Shown here in pieces: positions 1-9,156 of a DNA stretch of 64,000 nucleotides. Origin of the DNA: Corynebacterium sp. MSK041 (GTDB taxonomy: Bacteria; Actinomycetota; Actinomycetes; Mycobacteriales; Mycobacteriaceae); assembly GCF_030232265.1 (NCBI RefSeq), contig NZ_JASPJK010000002.1, forward strand, positions 186,001-250,000, written 5' to 3'. The notes under the pieces are model-generated. The model was not told the origin of the DNA. It did not search any database and saw nothing but the letters and a program-made list of their open reading frames with translations. The translations under genes were made by a program, and so were the position numbers. Each line of letters opens with the position of its first letter. The stretch's first letter is position 1.

Positions 1-686
1 CCGTCATGCTCTTTGAGCTCCGTGCCATCCTGGTCAACGATCATGCCGGGACGCATGCCGATGGACTTGCCCAAAAACGCCTGGGTATTGCCATCCGGGA
101 TGAAGCAGATGTCATAAGAATCCGGCTTGGACGCAGTGGAGAAACCATAGGCGGCGGCTTCCTCACGGATCTGTGGCTTCTCAGTGTCGCCGACTGGGAA
201 GAGGCAGCGGTCCAGCTCATCGCGCGTCATCACTCCGAGGACGTAAGACTGGTCCTTGTTGGCGTCGGTGGATCGGCGGAGGTTGCCAGCGTCGTCGATA
301 AGCGCATAGTGCCCTGTTGCGATCGCGTCGAAGCCGAGCGCCAATGCGCGCTCCAGCAAGGCTGCGAATTTGATTTTTTCGTTGCAGCGCAGGCACGGGT
401 TTGGGGTCTCACCGCGGGCGTAGCTGTCCACGAAGTCATCGATGACTTCTTCTTTGAAACGGTCGGAGAAATCCCACACGTAGAACGGAATGCCCAGCTT
501 GTCGCACACGCGACGTGCATCAGCGGAGTCCTCGATCGAACAGCAGCCACGTGCGGATTCGCGGGTTTGTTGCGCGTCCTTGCTCAGGGCGAGGTGAACG
601 CCGACAACATCATGTCCGGCGTCGACGAGCCGCGCCGCCGCCACAGAGGAATCGACGCCGCCACTCATTGCTGCCAGAACTCGCAC
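1..686 (-). CDS. mnmA: tRNA-specific 2-thiouridylase MnmA (N-terminal part, cut by window edge)
   Basis: MnmA activates C2 of U34 in the anticodon of Lys/Glu/Gln tRNAs with ATP and inserts sulfur delivered as a persulfide. Translating the minus strand from a GTG at 686 gives [17 protein letters not shown], with the PP-loop SGGVDS, followed by the [12 protein letters not shown] region that carries a conserved cysteine and the motif [13 protein letters not shown]. The reading frame is open to base 1, so the C-terminal third lies outside the window. The start is supported by TACACT 8 nt upstream, which suggests a leaderless mRNA. The cysteine desulfurase that probably supplies sulfur is at 7049-8185, separated by an insertion. 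Confidence 0.93.
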   Translation of the reverse strand, partial: MRVLAAMSGGVDSSVAAARLVDAGHDVVGVHLALSKDAQQTRESARGCCSIEDSADARRVCDKLGIPFYVWDFSDRFKEEVIDDFVDSYARGETPNPCLRCNEKIKFAALLERALALGFDAIATGHYALIDDAGNLRRSTDANKDQSYVLGVMTRDELDRCLFPVGDTEKPQIREEAAAYGFSTASKPDSYDICFIPDGNTQAFLGKSIGMRPGMIVDQDGTELKEHD

Positions 687-694
687 GTGGCGTG

Positions 695-700
695 AGTGTA
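695..700 (-). promoter_or_regulatory. -10 box of mnmA (leaderless)
   Basis: TACACT on the minus strand, 8 nt before the GTG start of mnmA, so transcription should begin at or next to the start codon. No convincing -35 box is seen. Confidence 0.5.
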
Positions 701-739
701 GTCGCGTCAACGCAGGACAGAAAATGCTCGACCCACAAA

Positions 740-754
740 GTGGTACCACGGTAC
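740..754. promoter_or_regulatory. Overlapping palindromes between mnmA and the histidine kinase gene
   Basis: GTGGTACCAC (740-749) is a perfect palindrome, and GTACC-AC-GGTAC (743-754) overlaps it. They lie in the divergent promoter region, about 25 bp upstream of the kinase -10 box, where a regulator could bind. The binding protein is unknown; the adjacent response regulator is one candidate. Confidence 0.35.
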
Positions 755-778
755 GACGACAGTGATGCGCCCGGAAAT

Positions 779-784
779 TACGCT
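779..784 (+). promoter_or_regulatory. -10 box of the histidine kinase gene (leaderless)
   Basis: TACGCT lies 8 nt before the ATG at 793, the spacing expected for a leaderless transcript. Confidence 0.5.
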
Positions 785-792
785 GGCAAAGC

Positions 793-1926
793 ATGACCAA
801 TCATGTGGAGGTTGAGCTTATTCGACCCCGGGACGTACTTCTAGCGCTCGTGCTCGTGGCGTTTTGCCTCATCAGCCCGTTCGCGACAGGTTTCGGCTTG
901 CTCGACGCAGCCCTTGTCGTGTGCGCGGGTGCCGCGCCGTTCACGCGCCGTCGCTGGCCGTGGGTGACCATTGCGTCGTGCATCGTGGTGCTCGCAGCCT
1001 GCTCTTTCACTGAGAGCCTACCAACCGGGGTGATCGGTGTTGCGATGATCACCGCCTACATCATCGCGCGCCACCTTCCCGCACCCGTACGGTATGTCGT
1101 GGCCGCCACGCTCCTTGCAGGCGACATCGCCGCGACAGCCCTTATCGCTCCAGCTTTGGTGACGTTGCCATTGCCTGTGCGCGCCCCGTACATCGCATGG
1201 AGCGTCACGCTGCTCGTCATCGCCTTCCTTCTCGGTGAACTGCGGCACCGTGCGGAGGAAGCGGCAGCGAAGGAACTACAGATTCAGCTCGAGCGCCAGC
1301 GCGATGTATTCGAGCGTGTGGCAGCTGAACAGCGCGCGCATCTCGCCCGCGAAATCCACGACATTGTGACGCATTCTCTCACCGTCATCGTGGCGCAGGC
1401 CGACGGCGCACGCTACGGAGCCTCGTCCGACGACGCGCTGCGCACGATCAGCACGGTCGGCCGGGAATCGTTGCGCCAAATGCGCGGTGTCCTCAGCCTA
1501 CTGCGTGGCGGGGAGCAGCGCCCTGTCGAGCCGCTCGTTCCCGCACTCGATATCGATGGTCTTGTCGCCACTAGCCGCGCGGGCGGACTCGACATCGACT
1601 ACAGCGTCGAAGGCACGCTGCCCCCACTCGACCCGGGCACGACGCTGACAATCCACCGCATCGTCCAAGAAGCACTTACCAATGCGATGAAGCACGGTGA
1701 CGGCACTGCGCGGCTCACCGTTGCCTGGCATCCAACCGAGGCTACAATCTGCCTCGAAAATGGGTTCACGCCCGGCGCCAAACAGCAGCAGGGTCACGGT
1801 CTCCGCGGGATGCGCGAGCGAGCATCGCTTATCGGCGGCTCCCTTACCTCCTCCCCCTCCCACAACAACACCTGGCTCACCGAAGCGCGCCTGCCTTTAC
1901 AGCATGCAGATAGGGTCGAGCCATGA
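793..1926 (+). CDS. Sensor histidine kinase, NarL/DesK class
   Basis: Membrane sensor kinase of 377 aa. Residues about 12-150 form several hydrophobic helices with no large extracellular domain, as in intramembrane- or envelope-sensing kinases. A coiled linker (about 150-180) leads to a HisKA_3 domain with [11 protein letters not shown]; His189 is the likely phosphoacceptor. The HATPase_c domain follows, with an N-box in [15 protein letters not shown] and a G-box in [10 protein letters not shown]. The stop overlaps the response regulator start (ATGA), so the two are co-translated. ABC exporter genes follow, so the stimulus is plausibly an antimicrobial or envelope stress; this is inference from context only. 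Confidence 0.92.
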   Translation: MTNHVEVELIRPRDVLLALVLVAFCLISPFATGFGLLDAALVVCAGAAPFTRRRWPWVTIASCIVVLAACSFTESLPTGVIGVAMITAYIIARHLPAPVRYVVAATLLAGDIAATALIAPALVTLPLPVRAPYIAWSVTLLVIAFLLGELRHRAEEAAAKELQIQLERQRDVFERVAAEQRAHLAREIHDIVTHSLTVIVAQADGARYGASSDDALRTISTVGRESLRQMRGVLSLLRGGEQRPVEPLVPALDIDGLVATSRAGGLDIDYSVEGTLPPLDPGTTLTIHRIVQEALTNAMKHGDGTARLTVAWHPTEATICLENGFTPGAKQQQGHGLRGMRERASLIGGSLTSSPSHNNTWLTEARLPLQHADRVEP

Positions 1927-2609
1927 CCTGTTCCATCGGTCTCGTCGACGACCAGCTGCTCTTCCTCCACGGCATCCGCGCTGTGGTGGACTCCCAGCCG
2001 GACCTATCGGTGGGCTGGCTCGCTGGCGACGGTGAAGAGGCCCTGGAGGCGATGGCCGCTAACCCGGTCGACATCGTGCTCATGGACATCCAGATGCCGG
2101 TCCTCGACGGCATCGCAGCCACACGCCAGTTCTCGCAGCGCTTCCCGGACGTGAAGGTGATCATTCTGACCACATTCGACGACGAAGGTTACGTGATGGG
2201 GGCATTGTCCGCGGGCGCGAGCGGATTCCTGCTCAAAGACGCAGAGCCAGACACGCTGTTGAGCGGTATCCGCACCACTGCGGCCGGGGATGCGGTGATC
2301 TCGCCGAGGGCGACGAAGCGGGTCGTCGATAAGCTCAGCTCTTCTTCTACTGAGGCCGATATGCCACTTGCTCCCGCCGATCGTCTTGCCTTGGACGAGT
2401 TGACTGCGCGCGAAACCGAGATCCTGGTCGCAGTCGGGCGTGGTTGGTCGAATACGGAGATCGCCGAGCGAATGTTCATCTCCATGCCGACGGTGAAGAC
2501 CCATGTCGGGCGTGTCCTGGCGAAAACAGGCTCACGCGACCGTGTCCACGCCGCGCTGTTCGCGTACCGGACCGGACTCGTTGCGCGCGAAGACTTGCTG
2601 GATTCCTAG
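1923..2609 (+). CDS. Response regulator, NarL/LuxR type
   Basis: Cytoplasmic response regulator of 228 aa partnered with the overlapping kinase gene. The receiver domain (about 1-120) contains VDD near the N-terminus, the phosphoacceptor Asp55 in IVLMDIQMPVLDG, the TTFDDE segment and the conserved lysine in FLLKDAEPD. A LuxR-type helix-turn-helix spans about 155-215 (LTARETEILVAVGRGWSNTE, then the recognition helix around PTVKTHVGRVLAKTG). It most likely activates the ABC exporter genes that begin 83 bp downstream. Confidence 0.94.
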   Translation: MTCSIGLVDDQLLFLHGIRAVVDSQPDLSVGWLAGDGEEALEAMAANPVDIVLMDIQMPVLDGIAATRQFSQRFPDVKVIILTTFDDEGYVMGALSAGASGFLLKDAEPDTLLSGIRTTAAGDAVISPRATKRVVDKLSSSSTEADMPLAPADRLALDELTARETEILVAVGRGWSNTEIAERMFISMPTVKTHVGRVLAKTGSRDRVHAALFAYRTGLVAREDLLDS

Positions 2610-2692
2610 AGCGCGTCATACCCGAGTAGGACAGCGAAGATCATGCCCCGTGCCGACGCGGAACCTGCTGGTGGTGCGGGAACCTTGAGTGC

Positions 2693-3610
2693 ATGGAGAC
2701 ATCATCGATCATCAGGACAGAAAGTCTGACAAAGACGTACGCTGGCGCAACCGTGGTCAACAACCTTGGCTTGGATGTTAAGCCCGGTACCGTGCACGGG
2801 CTGCTCGGTCCGAACGGGTCGGGCAAATCGACCACCATGAAAATGCTGCTCGGTTTGGTCACACCCACCAGTGGCCAAATCAGCATGCTCGGGCGCCCCA
2901 TGAACCGCGCGACCCGCCCCGAAGTACTCGCCGGTGTCGGTTCACTCATCGAAGCGCCGTCCGCATACCCGCATTTGACCGGTGGCGAAAACATGAAGAT
3001 CGCGTCGCGACTCTTCGGCGCCTCTCCCGAAAATGCGCAACGTGCGATCGAGCTCGTGCGCCTGGGTGACCACATGGACAAGCTGGTTAAGAACTACTCG
3101 CTTGGCATGAAGCAACGCCTCGGCATCGCGATGGCGCTCGCGCGCGACCCGCAGATACTCATCCTCGACGAACCCACCAACGGCCGCGACCCGGCCGGTA
3201 TTGAGGAAATCCGCGCACTTATCGTCAGCCTCGCCCGGGATGAAGGCCGCACGGTGTTGGTATCCAGCCACCTGCTCTCCGAAATCGAGAAAATGGCCTC
3301 GAATCTGACCATCATCGACCGGGGCAGGCTCATCTTTCAAGGCTCGCAGCAAGAGCTTTACGACGCCCAACTCCCCGACCTCTTCATCCAAACCCCCACT
3401 GCAGAGGCCGCCGCATCGCTTCTGGCTGCCCTGAGCCCCGTGCAGGTTGCTGGCGGTCTCGAAGTACAGGGGCTCAGCGATGATCAGGTCGCCGATGTTT
3501 GCGCCCACCTGGTCAGCCACGGTGTTCCGCTGCACCAGGTAGTGCGCAAACGCCGCAGTCTCGAGGAGATCTTCATCGGACTGACGGGACGGAAGGGCTT
3601 GAGCGCATGA
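2693..3610 (+). CDS. ABC exporter ATP-binding subunit (bacitracin/lantibiotic-type)
   Basis: Nucleotide-binding subunit of 305 aa. Walker A is LLGPNGSGKSTT, the signature is YSLGMKQRLGIAMAL, Walker B is ILILDEPTNGRDP, and the H-loop is in VSSHLLSEIE. The layout matches the BcrA/CcmA-like subfamily that pairs with ABC-2 permeases in antimicrobial peptide export or immunity. The C-terminal extension (about 225-305) is typical of this group. The stop overlaps the next start (ATGA at 3607), which argues for a stoichiometric complex with the two permeases. Confidence 0.9.
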   Translation: METSSIIRTESLTKTYAGATVVNNLGLDVKPGTVHGLLGPNGSGKSTTMKMLLGLVTPTSGQISMLGRPMNRATRPEVLAGVGSLIEAPSAYPHLTGGENMKIASRLFGASPENAQRAIELVRLGDHMDKLVKNYSLGMKQRLGIAMALARDPQILILDEPTNGRDPAGIEEIRALIVSLARDEGRTVLVSSHLLSEIEKMASNLTIIDRGRLIFQGSQQELYDAQLPDLFIQTPTAEAAASLLAALSPVQVAGGLEVQGLSDDQVADVCAHLVSHGVPLHQVVRKRRSLEEIFIGLTGRKGLSA

Positions 3611-4353
3611 TCGTCGAAATTGCAAAACTGCGCCGCACCAAGGTCGTGTTGCTCGGATTCCTGCTGTGTGCGGGAATTGTCTTATTCGCCGGTATGAATC
3701 TCTTCGCCGGGGGCCGCATAGACGATTTCCGCGCGGACCCCGAGGCCTCCTGGGCTGGTCATCTTGTCGGCTACTGCATGGCGTTGGCGTTCTTGTCGCC
3801 CTTGCAGTTGGCTGTGGTCGCCAGCCGAGTGGTGGACACCGAAAACGTCAACGGTGGGTGGCGCCTCAACGCCATCGCCGGTGTGCCACCGAGCACACTG
3901 ATCGTACGCAAATTCGCCGTGGCGACGGTGCTCGTGGCCATGCTCAAGCTCGTTGAGTTCGTAGGCGTCATTGTCGTGCCTCTCCTCATGGGCACCCCGG
4001 TACCGGGCTCCGAGATGCTTTCCACCTGGGTGTTTTTCGGTCTGGGAGCACTCGGCACCTCACTTACACTGCTCGCCGTCATGTTGTGGTTGGCTGCGGT
4101 GACCGACTCCCAGATTGTTGTCCTGGCGATCGGCGTCATCGGTGGCTTCCTCGGCGTTGCCGCACTGCTCTCGCCGACATGGCTGGCCGCTATCAATCCT
4201 TTCGGCTACTTCGCCATGCTGACCCCATTCACCTTTGGTGATTCAGGCATCGCGCCGACTACCCCGCACTGGTTCGCGTGGGGCATCTACATCATCACCG
4301 CCGTCGCTGTTGTCACTGCGGCAACCCGCATGCTCGATCAGAAGGAGCTCTAG
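3607..4353 (+). CDS. ABC-2 type permease subunit 1
   Basis: Membrane subunit of 248 aa, starting MIVEIAKLRRTK. The ATG overlaps the stop of the ATPase gene. About six hydrophobic helices follow a short basic cytoplasmic N-terminus, the layout of LanE/LanG- or BcrB-like permeases. No catalytic motifs are expected. The frame is open further upstream, but that stretch lies inside the ATPase gene and is not coding. The substrate cannot be told from sequence. Confidence 0.85.
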   Translation: MIVEIAKLRRTKVVLLGFLLCAGIVLFAGMNLFAGGRIDDFRADPEASWAGHLVGYCMALAFLSPLQLAVVASRVVDTENVNGGWRLNAIAGVPPSTLIVRKFAVATVLVAMLKLVEFVGVIVVPLLMGTPVPGSEMLSTWVFFGLGALGTSLTLLAVMLWLAAVTDSQIVVLAIGVIGGFLGVAALLSPTWLAAINPFGYFAMLTPFTFGDSGIAPTTPHWFAWGIYIITAVAVVTAATRMLDQKEL

Positions 4354-4357
4354 AAAC

Positions 4358-5107
4358 ATGAAGTTGCTGTGCAACGACCTTTTGAAATTCCGCAGGTCCC
4401 ACATGTGGGCTGTCCTTACTCTCGTTCCGCTCATCGCGGTAGCAATCGGGGCTGGAAACTACGCGGGCAACCAAGGTCAACTCGATGCCGGGTGGACCAG
4501 TTACCTCTCCCAGATCATGCTCTTCTACGGGATGATCTTCATGACAGCCGGTATCGCCATCATCGCCTCCGCTGCCTGGCGCGTCGAGCACCGCGGCCAC
4601 AACTGGCATTCGCTGCTTACCTCCACCCGGTCGGCGGGCAGCTTGACCGCCTCCAAAATCGCCGCGATTACGATTGCGGTGGCAGCGATGCAGGCAGTGC
4701 TCGTTGTCCTGGCCATCGGCGTGGGTTTTGTCCTCGGCGTGCCCGGCACACCACCCTGCGCATTCGGTGTGGTCGCGCTTCTCTCATTACTGCCAGCTGC
4801 TGCGGTGTCTGCATGGCAGTCCTTCCTGTCGATGGTGATTCGCAATTTCACAGGTCCCGTCGCCCTCGCTTTGGTCGCCAGCATCTTCTCATTCGGCGCC
4901 CTCGCTTCAGGTGCGACCTTCGCCCGCTTCGTCTTGCCACCAGGGCTACTCACCGACACCCTATGGCTGGGCAGCAGTGCAGTCGCAGAAGCAGGGACAA
5001 TCAGCGAGGTAACAATAATCCAGGTCACAATCGCGTCCACCGTCTTGACGCTGGCCGGGTGGCTCGCCGCCAATGCTTATCTCCGAGCAACGGATGTGGA
5101 TCTGTAG
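4358..5107 (+). CDS. ABC-2 type permease subunit 2
   Basis: Second membrane subunit of 249 aa, starting MKLLCNDLLKFRRSHMW, 4 nt after the first permease gene and with AAGGAG upstream. The basic N-terminus with an LKFRRS segment before the first helix is the usual start of lantibiotic-immunity permeases. About six transmembrane helices are visible. With the ATPase and the first permease it forms a complete three-component exporter under the two-component system upstream. Confidence 0.85.
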   Translation: MKLLCNDLLKFRRSHMWAVLTLVPLIAVAIGAGNYAGNQGQLDAGWTSYLSQIMLFYGMIFMTAGIAIIASAAWRVEHRGHNWHSLLTSTRSAGSLTASKIAAITIAVAAMQAVLVVLAIGVGFVLGVPGTPPCAFGVVALLSLLPAAAVSAWQSFLSMVIRNFTGPVALALVASIFSFGALASGATFARFVLPPGLLTDTLWLGSSAVAEAGTISEVTIIQVTIASTVLTLAGWLAANAYLRATDVDL

Positions 5108-5118
5108 TCTCGGCAGGT

Positions 5119-5904
5119 ATGGCCCAGAAAAGCGAAAACTTCGAGATTGACACCGGCATCGCGGAGATCATCCACGAACCGGACGGGTCGATGTTGTTGC
5201 TTGTGAACGGTGTTCCCAGCTCGCACATCGTGCCGGGTGAGCCGGAACGGCTGGATTTTGAGTACATGCGGTGGATTGCTGCTGCGGTCGAGGAAACGCG
5301 CGCATGGGAGAAGCCTCGTCTGACGCATCTGGGTGGCGCGGGGTGCTCGCTGCCGCGCTATTTCGCGCACGTGTGGCCGCATTCGCGCAACACGGTCGTG
5401 GAATGGGACATGGATCTGGCGCAGCTCGCGCGGGAGAAGTTCGACATTCCGCGCGCTCCGCTGGTGAAGATCCGGGTGGGCGACGCGCGCGAGGTCACCG
5501 ATGGGTTCGTCGAGGCCTCGCGCGATGTGATCATCCGCGATGTCTTCGAGTCCGCCACGACGCCACGCAGCTTAACGACGCTCCCCTTCTTCCACCAGTG
5601 TCTTCACTCCCTCTCCCCGACTGGCTTGTACGTGTCCAACTGTGGTTCGCACGGTGACCTGAAAGAAGCCCGCGAAGAGTTGGCGGGCATGGCGGAAGTT
5701 TTCCCGCACCTTGCTGTGATTGCTGATCCGCCGATGCTGAAGGGCCGGCGCTACGGCAACATCATTTTGCTTGGGTCCCGGGCGGAGATACGCGAAACCC
5801 CCGAGCTGACCCGCAGGTTGCTCGGGGGTGGTGTGCCCGCCCACTTCAAAGGTGACGCATGGGCCCGCGATATGGCTGCTTCCGCAACGCCACGCGAGGA
5901 CTAG
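5119..5904 (+). CDS. Spermidine synthase-like Rossmann protein, probably not an aminopropyltransferase
   Basis: Protein of 261 aa with a class I SAM-binding/spermidine-synthase fold. The nucleotide-binding loop HLGGAGCSLPRY, the acidic end of beta2 in VVEWDMDLAQLAREKF, and RVGDAREV are visible. Where true spermidine synthases have an acidic DxxDP-type catalytic stretch, this protein has RDVFESATTP, so polyamine synthesis is unlikely. Related actinobacterial proteins are annotated as spermidine synthase-like or fused-MFS/spermidine synthase. It starts 11 nt after the second permease gene and may be co-transcribed; its link to the exporter is unknown. Confidence 0.8.
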   Translation: MAQKSENFEIDTGIAEIIHEPDGSMLLLVNGVPSSHIVPGEPERLDFEYMRWIAAAVEETRAWEKPRLTHLGGAGCSLPRYFAHVWPHSRNTVVEWDMDLAQLAREKFDIPRAPLVKIRVGDAREVTDGFVEASRDVIIRDVFESATTPRSLTTLPFFHQCLHSLSPTGLYVSNCGSHGDLKEAREELAGMAEVFPHLAVIADPPMLKGRRYGNIILLGSRAEIRETPELTRRLLGGGVPAHFKGDAWARDMAASATPRED

Positions 5905-5919
5905 CTCGTGGACTAGTAG

Positions 5920-6987
5920 CTACTTGGATTCGTTCTGCTTATTCGCGTTATCCAGGAGGATAAGCAGGTCGCCCACGGAGTAGTCATCGCCGACCATCAT
6001 CTTATTCAGGTCGTCGATCGGCAGGGTGCCGTTTTCAATCTGGCGGCGGGCGGTGTCCGCAATGTTGTGGGCATCACCAGCATCAAAACCAAAGTTCTGT
6101 GCAGCGTGCTCCACCTGCTCCGGCGCGAGGATGCCTGAGGCTAGGCCCAGGATTGCAGCGGCGAGAGCCGTGTTGGACTGCTCCAGAACCTGCAGTGAAT
6201 CGGAGAAGTCACCCTCGATCGGCTGATCCTGCAATGGCTCCAGAATGCCGCCGGTAGCATTGAAGTCACCCTCGGTGAAGCGCGCGAACTGGCCGTGGTT
6301 GCCGTTGAACAGGTTCAGGTCCACCGGAGTGTTGATGCCGGCCACGTTCCCGGACTCAGAGCGCTGCCAGATATCCACCTTGTCCCAGCCACCGACCGGT
6401 GCCGGCGCCTTGTTCTGGTAGGCGGCCAGCCACAGCGGATAGTCGGAGAACTCCTCAGTGTTGTCCATCTGTTCCAGCCAGAAGTAACGGTAGGTGTACA
6501 GCATCGGGCGACGGCCAGTCTCGTTCTCTACCTCAGTGAGGAACGTGCGCGTCCACTCCTTGAGCTCGTCCGGGTTCAGGCCCTCATCAACCTCAATGTC
6601 AAGGACCGGTGGCAGGGTCAGACCCGGCACAGAGTTGTAGGCACGGGCCAGGTTCTGCGCCTGCGAAACCGGGTCCTTTGCCGGGCGGGCGTAGTGGTAG
6701 GCACCCACTGCCATGCCGGAGTCAATGGCGCCCTGTGCGAATTTTGCGAAGGCATTGTCCGTGTAATCCTGACCTTCGGTCGCCTTGATGATGGCGAACT
6801 TGTGGTTATCGTCGCGCACCTCATGCCACGCGATGGAATCACCACCAGTGTCCTGGTGGTGGGAAACATCCACACCATTCACCCAATCAGCGGGGCTATC
6901 AGCGTGGACGTTGCCAGCGGCCATGATGCCGCCAAGGGCGATTGCAGCGGATGTGAGCAGGGCTGCGGGGCGCATAAAACGAGTCAT
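5920..6987 (-). CDS. Secreted GH25 muramidase (lysozyme)
   Basis: Predicted to hydrolyse the MurNAc-GlcNAc bond of peptidoglycan outside the cell. A signal peptide (MTRFMRPAALLTSAAIALGG, cut near HADS) precedes the GH25 domain: VDVSHHQ near the N-terminus, AIIKATEGQDYTDN, GAYHYARP, and the acidic pair region VLDIEVDE, ending near VDLNLFNG. The last ~120 residues are helical and of unknown function. I chose the ATG at 6987 because TACGGT lies 7 nt upstream; an in-frame GTG at 7008 would add 7 residues but lacks a ribosome-binding site. Confidence 0.88.
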   Translation of the reverse strand: MTRFMRPAALLTSAAIALGGIMAAGNVHADSPADWVNGVDVSHHQDTGGDSIAWHEVRDDNHKFAIIKATEGQDYTDNAFAKFAQGAIDSGMAVGAYHYARPAKDPVSQAQNLARAYNSVPGLTLPPVLDIEVDEGLNPDELKEWTRTFLTEVENETGRRPMLYTYRYFWLEQMDNTEEFSDYPLWLAAYQNKAPAPVGGWDKVDIWQRSESGNVAGINTPVDLNLFNGNHGQFARFTEGDFNATGGILEPLQDQPIEGDFSDSLQVLEQSNTALAAAILGLASGILAPEQVEHAAQNFGFDAGDAHNIADTARRQIENGTLPIDDLNKMMVGDDYSVGDLLILLDNANKQNESK

Positions 6988-6994
6988 GTTTTGC

Positions 6995-7000
6995 ACCGTA
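6995..7000 (-). promoter_or_regulatory. -10 box of the GH25 gene (leaderless)
   Basis: TACGGT on the minus strand, 7 nt before the ATG at 6987. It supports that start over the upstream GTG. Confidence 0.45.
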
Positions 7001-7048
7001 GTGCACACTAGTCACACACGCCACATGCGACACGCAAAAACTTGAGTG

Positions 7049-8185
7049 CTAGAGCGACGCCACGCTCCGAGCTTTCTCAATCACATCGGGCAGAACGGCA
7101 ATGAGATGGTCGATGTCCTCCTGCGTGGTGGTTCGACCGAGGGTGAAGCGCAAGGCACCGTCCGCATGATCATCGGGCAAACCCATTGCCTCAAGAACAT
7201 GGCTGCGCTGATTCACACCATTATTGCAGGCGGAGCCAGTGGATGCCTCAATGCCGTGACTGTCCAAGAGCATGATCATGGCATCACCGTTGGCCCCGGG
7301 GAAGATCAGATGCGCGTGGCCGGGGAGGACTTGGGGCGGGTGCTCTGTCCCAAGAACCGTGGCATAAGCGCCGGGGACTGTGTGAGTGATGGCGGCGATG
7401 AGCTCACGCCGAAGCTGTGTCAGGCGCTTGTTCTCAGCGTCCATTTCGGCACTGGCTTCTTCCAATGCGGCCGCGGTGGCAGCGGCGGCGGCAACGTCAA
7501 CAGTTCCGGGACGTAGGCCGCGCTGCTGTCCCCCGCCAGTGAGCACCGGTGCAGGGGTTGGTGAGCGTCGAGCAAGCAAGATCCCCACTCCACGCGGGCC
7601 ACCGAATTTATGGGCGCTGGCAGCAAGCGTTGTTGCCCCGAGGGCGTGAAAGTCCACGGGAAGATGACCTACCGCTTGCACGGCATCCACATGGACAGGT
7701 GAGCCGGCGGCAGTGGCACGGGAAACGATCTCGGTGATGGGCTGAATCGCGCCCGTTTCATTATTCGCCCACATGCATGTGACCACCGAGGCGGGCTGAT
7801 CGAGTGCATCAGTGAGCCCCACGACCCCATCCTGGCTAACCGGTAGCAGGTCAACGGATACGCCATGCTTGGCCAGGTCGGCGACAGTTTCGCGCACCGC
7901 CGGGTGCTCAATCGGGGTGGACACGATGCGCGCGCCAGGAGTCCCAGCGAAACCACGGATGGCTAGATTATCGGCCTCCGTGCCGGAGCCGGTGAAGATT
8001 ACCTCGACGGGATCCGCACCGAGAATGCTCGCGATGGTTTCGCGAGCTTGGGCCAGCACAGCGTTGGCTTGACGGCCGGAGTAGTACTGCCCACCGGGGT
8101 TGAGAAAATGGGCGTGTTCCACCAACGTGACCACCGCCACCTGACGCATCGGCGTGGTGGCGGCGTGATCGAAGTAGCTCACCAC
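7049..8185 (-). CDS. Cysteine desulfurase, NifS/IscS type
   Basis: PLP enzyme of 378 aa that converts cysteine to alanine and holds the sulfur as a persulfide. Seen: the N-terminal FDHAATTPMR, GSGTEADN, HPAV, the PLP Schiff-base lysine at about 193 in ASAHKFGGPRG, and the catalytic cysteine at about 320 in GSACNNGV. It lies 4 nt after etfA and is probably in the etfBA transcript. The context fits sulfur supply to MnmA for tRNA 2-thiouridine, with mnmA about 6.4 kb away on the same strand. It is not in a suf operon. Confidence 0.93.
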   Translation of the reverse strand: MVSYFDHAATTPMRQVAVVTLVEHAHFLNPGGQYYSGRQANAVLAQARETIASILGADPVEVIFTGSGTEADNLAIRGFAGTPGARIVSTPIEHPAVRETVADLAKHGVSVDLLPVSQDGVVGLTDALDQPASVVTCMWANNETGAIQPITEIVSRATAAGSPVHVDAVQAVGHLPVDFHALGATTLAASAHKFGGPRGVGILLARRSPTPAPVLTGGGQQRGLRPGTVDVAAAAATAAALEEASAEMDAENKRLTQLRRELIAAITHTVPGAYATVLGTEHPPQVLPGHAHLIFPGANGDAMIMLLDSHGIEASTGSACNNGVNQRSHVLEAMGLPDDHADGALRFTLGRTTTQEDIDHLIAVLPDVIEKARSVASL

Positions 8186-8189
8186 TGGT

Positions 8190-9143
8190 TTACTGCTTGC
8201 GGGCCTGAAGTGCCTTGATCAACTCGGGCACGAACTCCTCCACATCAGCAACAACGCCGATGTCGGAAATGCCAAAGATCGGCTCATCAGGGTCCTGGTT
8301 CACAGCGACGATGGTGCCGGAGGTCTGCATGCCGGAGGTGTGCTGGATCGCGCCCGAGATACCCAGTGCGATGTAGAGGTCCGGGGACACAGTCGCACCG
8401 GTCTGCCCCACCTGGGTCTCCGGGTCGGCGTAACCCAGATCGACGATGTCGCGGGTGGAACCAACGGCAGCACCGAGCTCATCGGCAAGCCCCTCCACGT
8501 ACGTACGGAAGCCTTCCGCGTCGCCGATACCGCGGCCACCGGAGACAACCGTGGTGGCCTGGGTCAGCTCGGGACGATCACCACGCACCTTCGGGGTGAA
8601 GGATGTCACGCGAACATCGCGCTGAGTGGCGGCTGGAAGAGGCATGGGGGCGAGCTGACCAGCCGCAGCTTCCGGCACTGCTTTCACAGAGCCCGGGCGC
8701 AGCGTGTAAATCGGGGTCGCACCACCAGCAGCAGCGGTTGCGCTATACGCGCCACCGAAGATTTCATGGCGCGCGGTCTTATCTGGGGCGATGCCCACAA
8801 CATTGGTCAATACTCCTGCGCCCAGGCGGGCAGCCAGGCGGCCAGCAATCTCATTGCCCGTTGCAGTAGCGGCGATGACAATCGGCGCTGGGTTCGCCGC
8901 ACCGAGGGCCTGTAGCGCATCCACCTCAGGGGTGATCAGGCGCGAGGTGTAATCCGCAGCGGACGCATCAATGATCTGTGCAGCACCAAGTGCCGCCAAC
9001 TCAGACGCCAGGGCAGCGGCGGCGCCCGGTGCGCCGACAACCACGGCGGACACAACACCTAGTGGACGCGCGGCGGTAATCAGTTCACCGGTGACGGGAC
9101 TCAAGGTTGCGCCTGTGTGTTCAACAAGTACGTAGACGTGCAT
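8190..9143 (-). CDS. etfA: Electron transfer flavoprotein alpha subunit
   Basis: FAD-binding alpha subunit of 317 aa. With EtfB it carries electrons from acyl-CoA and other dehydrogenases to the quinone pool. The N-terminal half is the variable ETF fold, and the C-terminal FAD domain holds QTGATVSPDLYIALGISGAI and GTIVAVNQDPDEPIF, the ETF-alpha signature. AAGGAG lies just upstream of the ATG. The gene follows etfB by 13 nt. Confidence 0.95.
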   Translation of the reverse strand: MHVYVLVEHTGATLSPVTGELITAARPLGVVSAVVVGAPGAAAALASELAALGAAQIIDASAADYTSRLITPEVDALQALGAANPAPIVIAATATGNEIAGRLAARLGAGVLTNVVGIAPDKTARHEIFGGAYSATAAAGGATPIYTLRPGSVKAVPEAAAGQLAPMPLPAATQRDVRVTSFTPKVRGDRPELTQATTVVSGGRGIGDAEGFRTYVEGLADELGAAVGSTRDIVDLGYADPETQVGQTGATVSPDLYIALGISGAIQHTSGMQTSGTIVAVNQDPDEPIFGISDIGVVADVEEFVPELIKALQARKQ

Positions 9144-9156
9144 GAATCAAGGCTCC

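Noticed and set aside
4369..5904. 511-codon frame that includes the spermidine-synthase-like protein
   Set aside because: The first 250 codons lie inside the second permease gene in another frame; the real start is the ATG at 5119.
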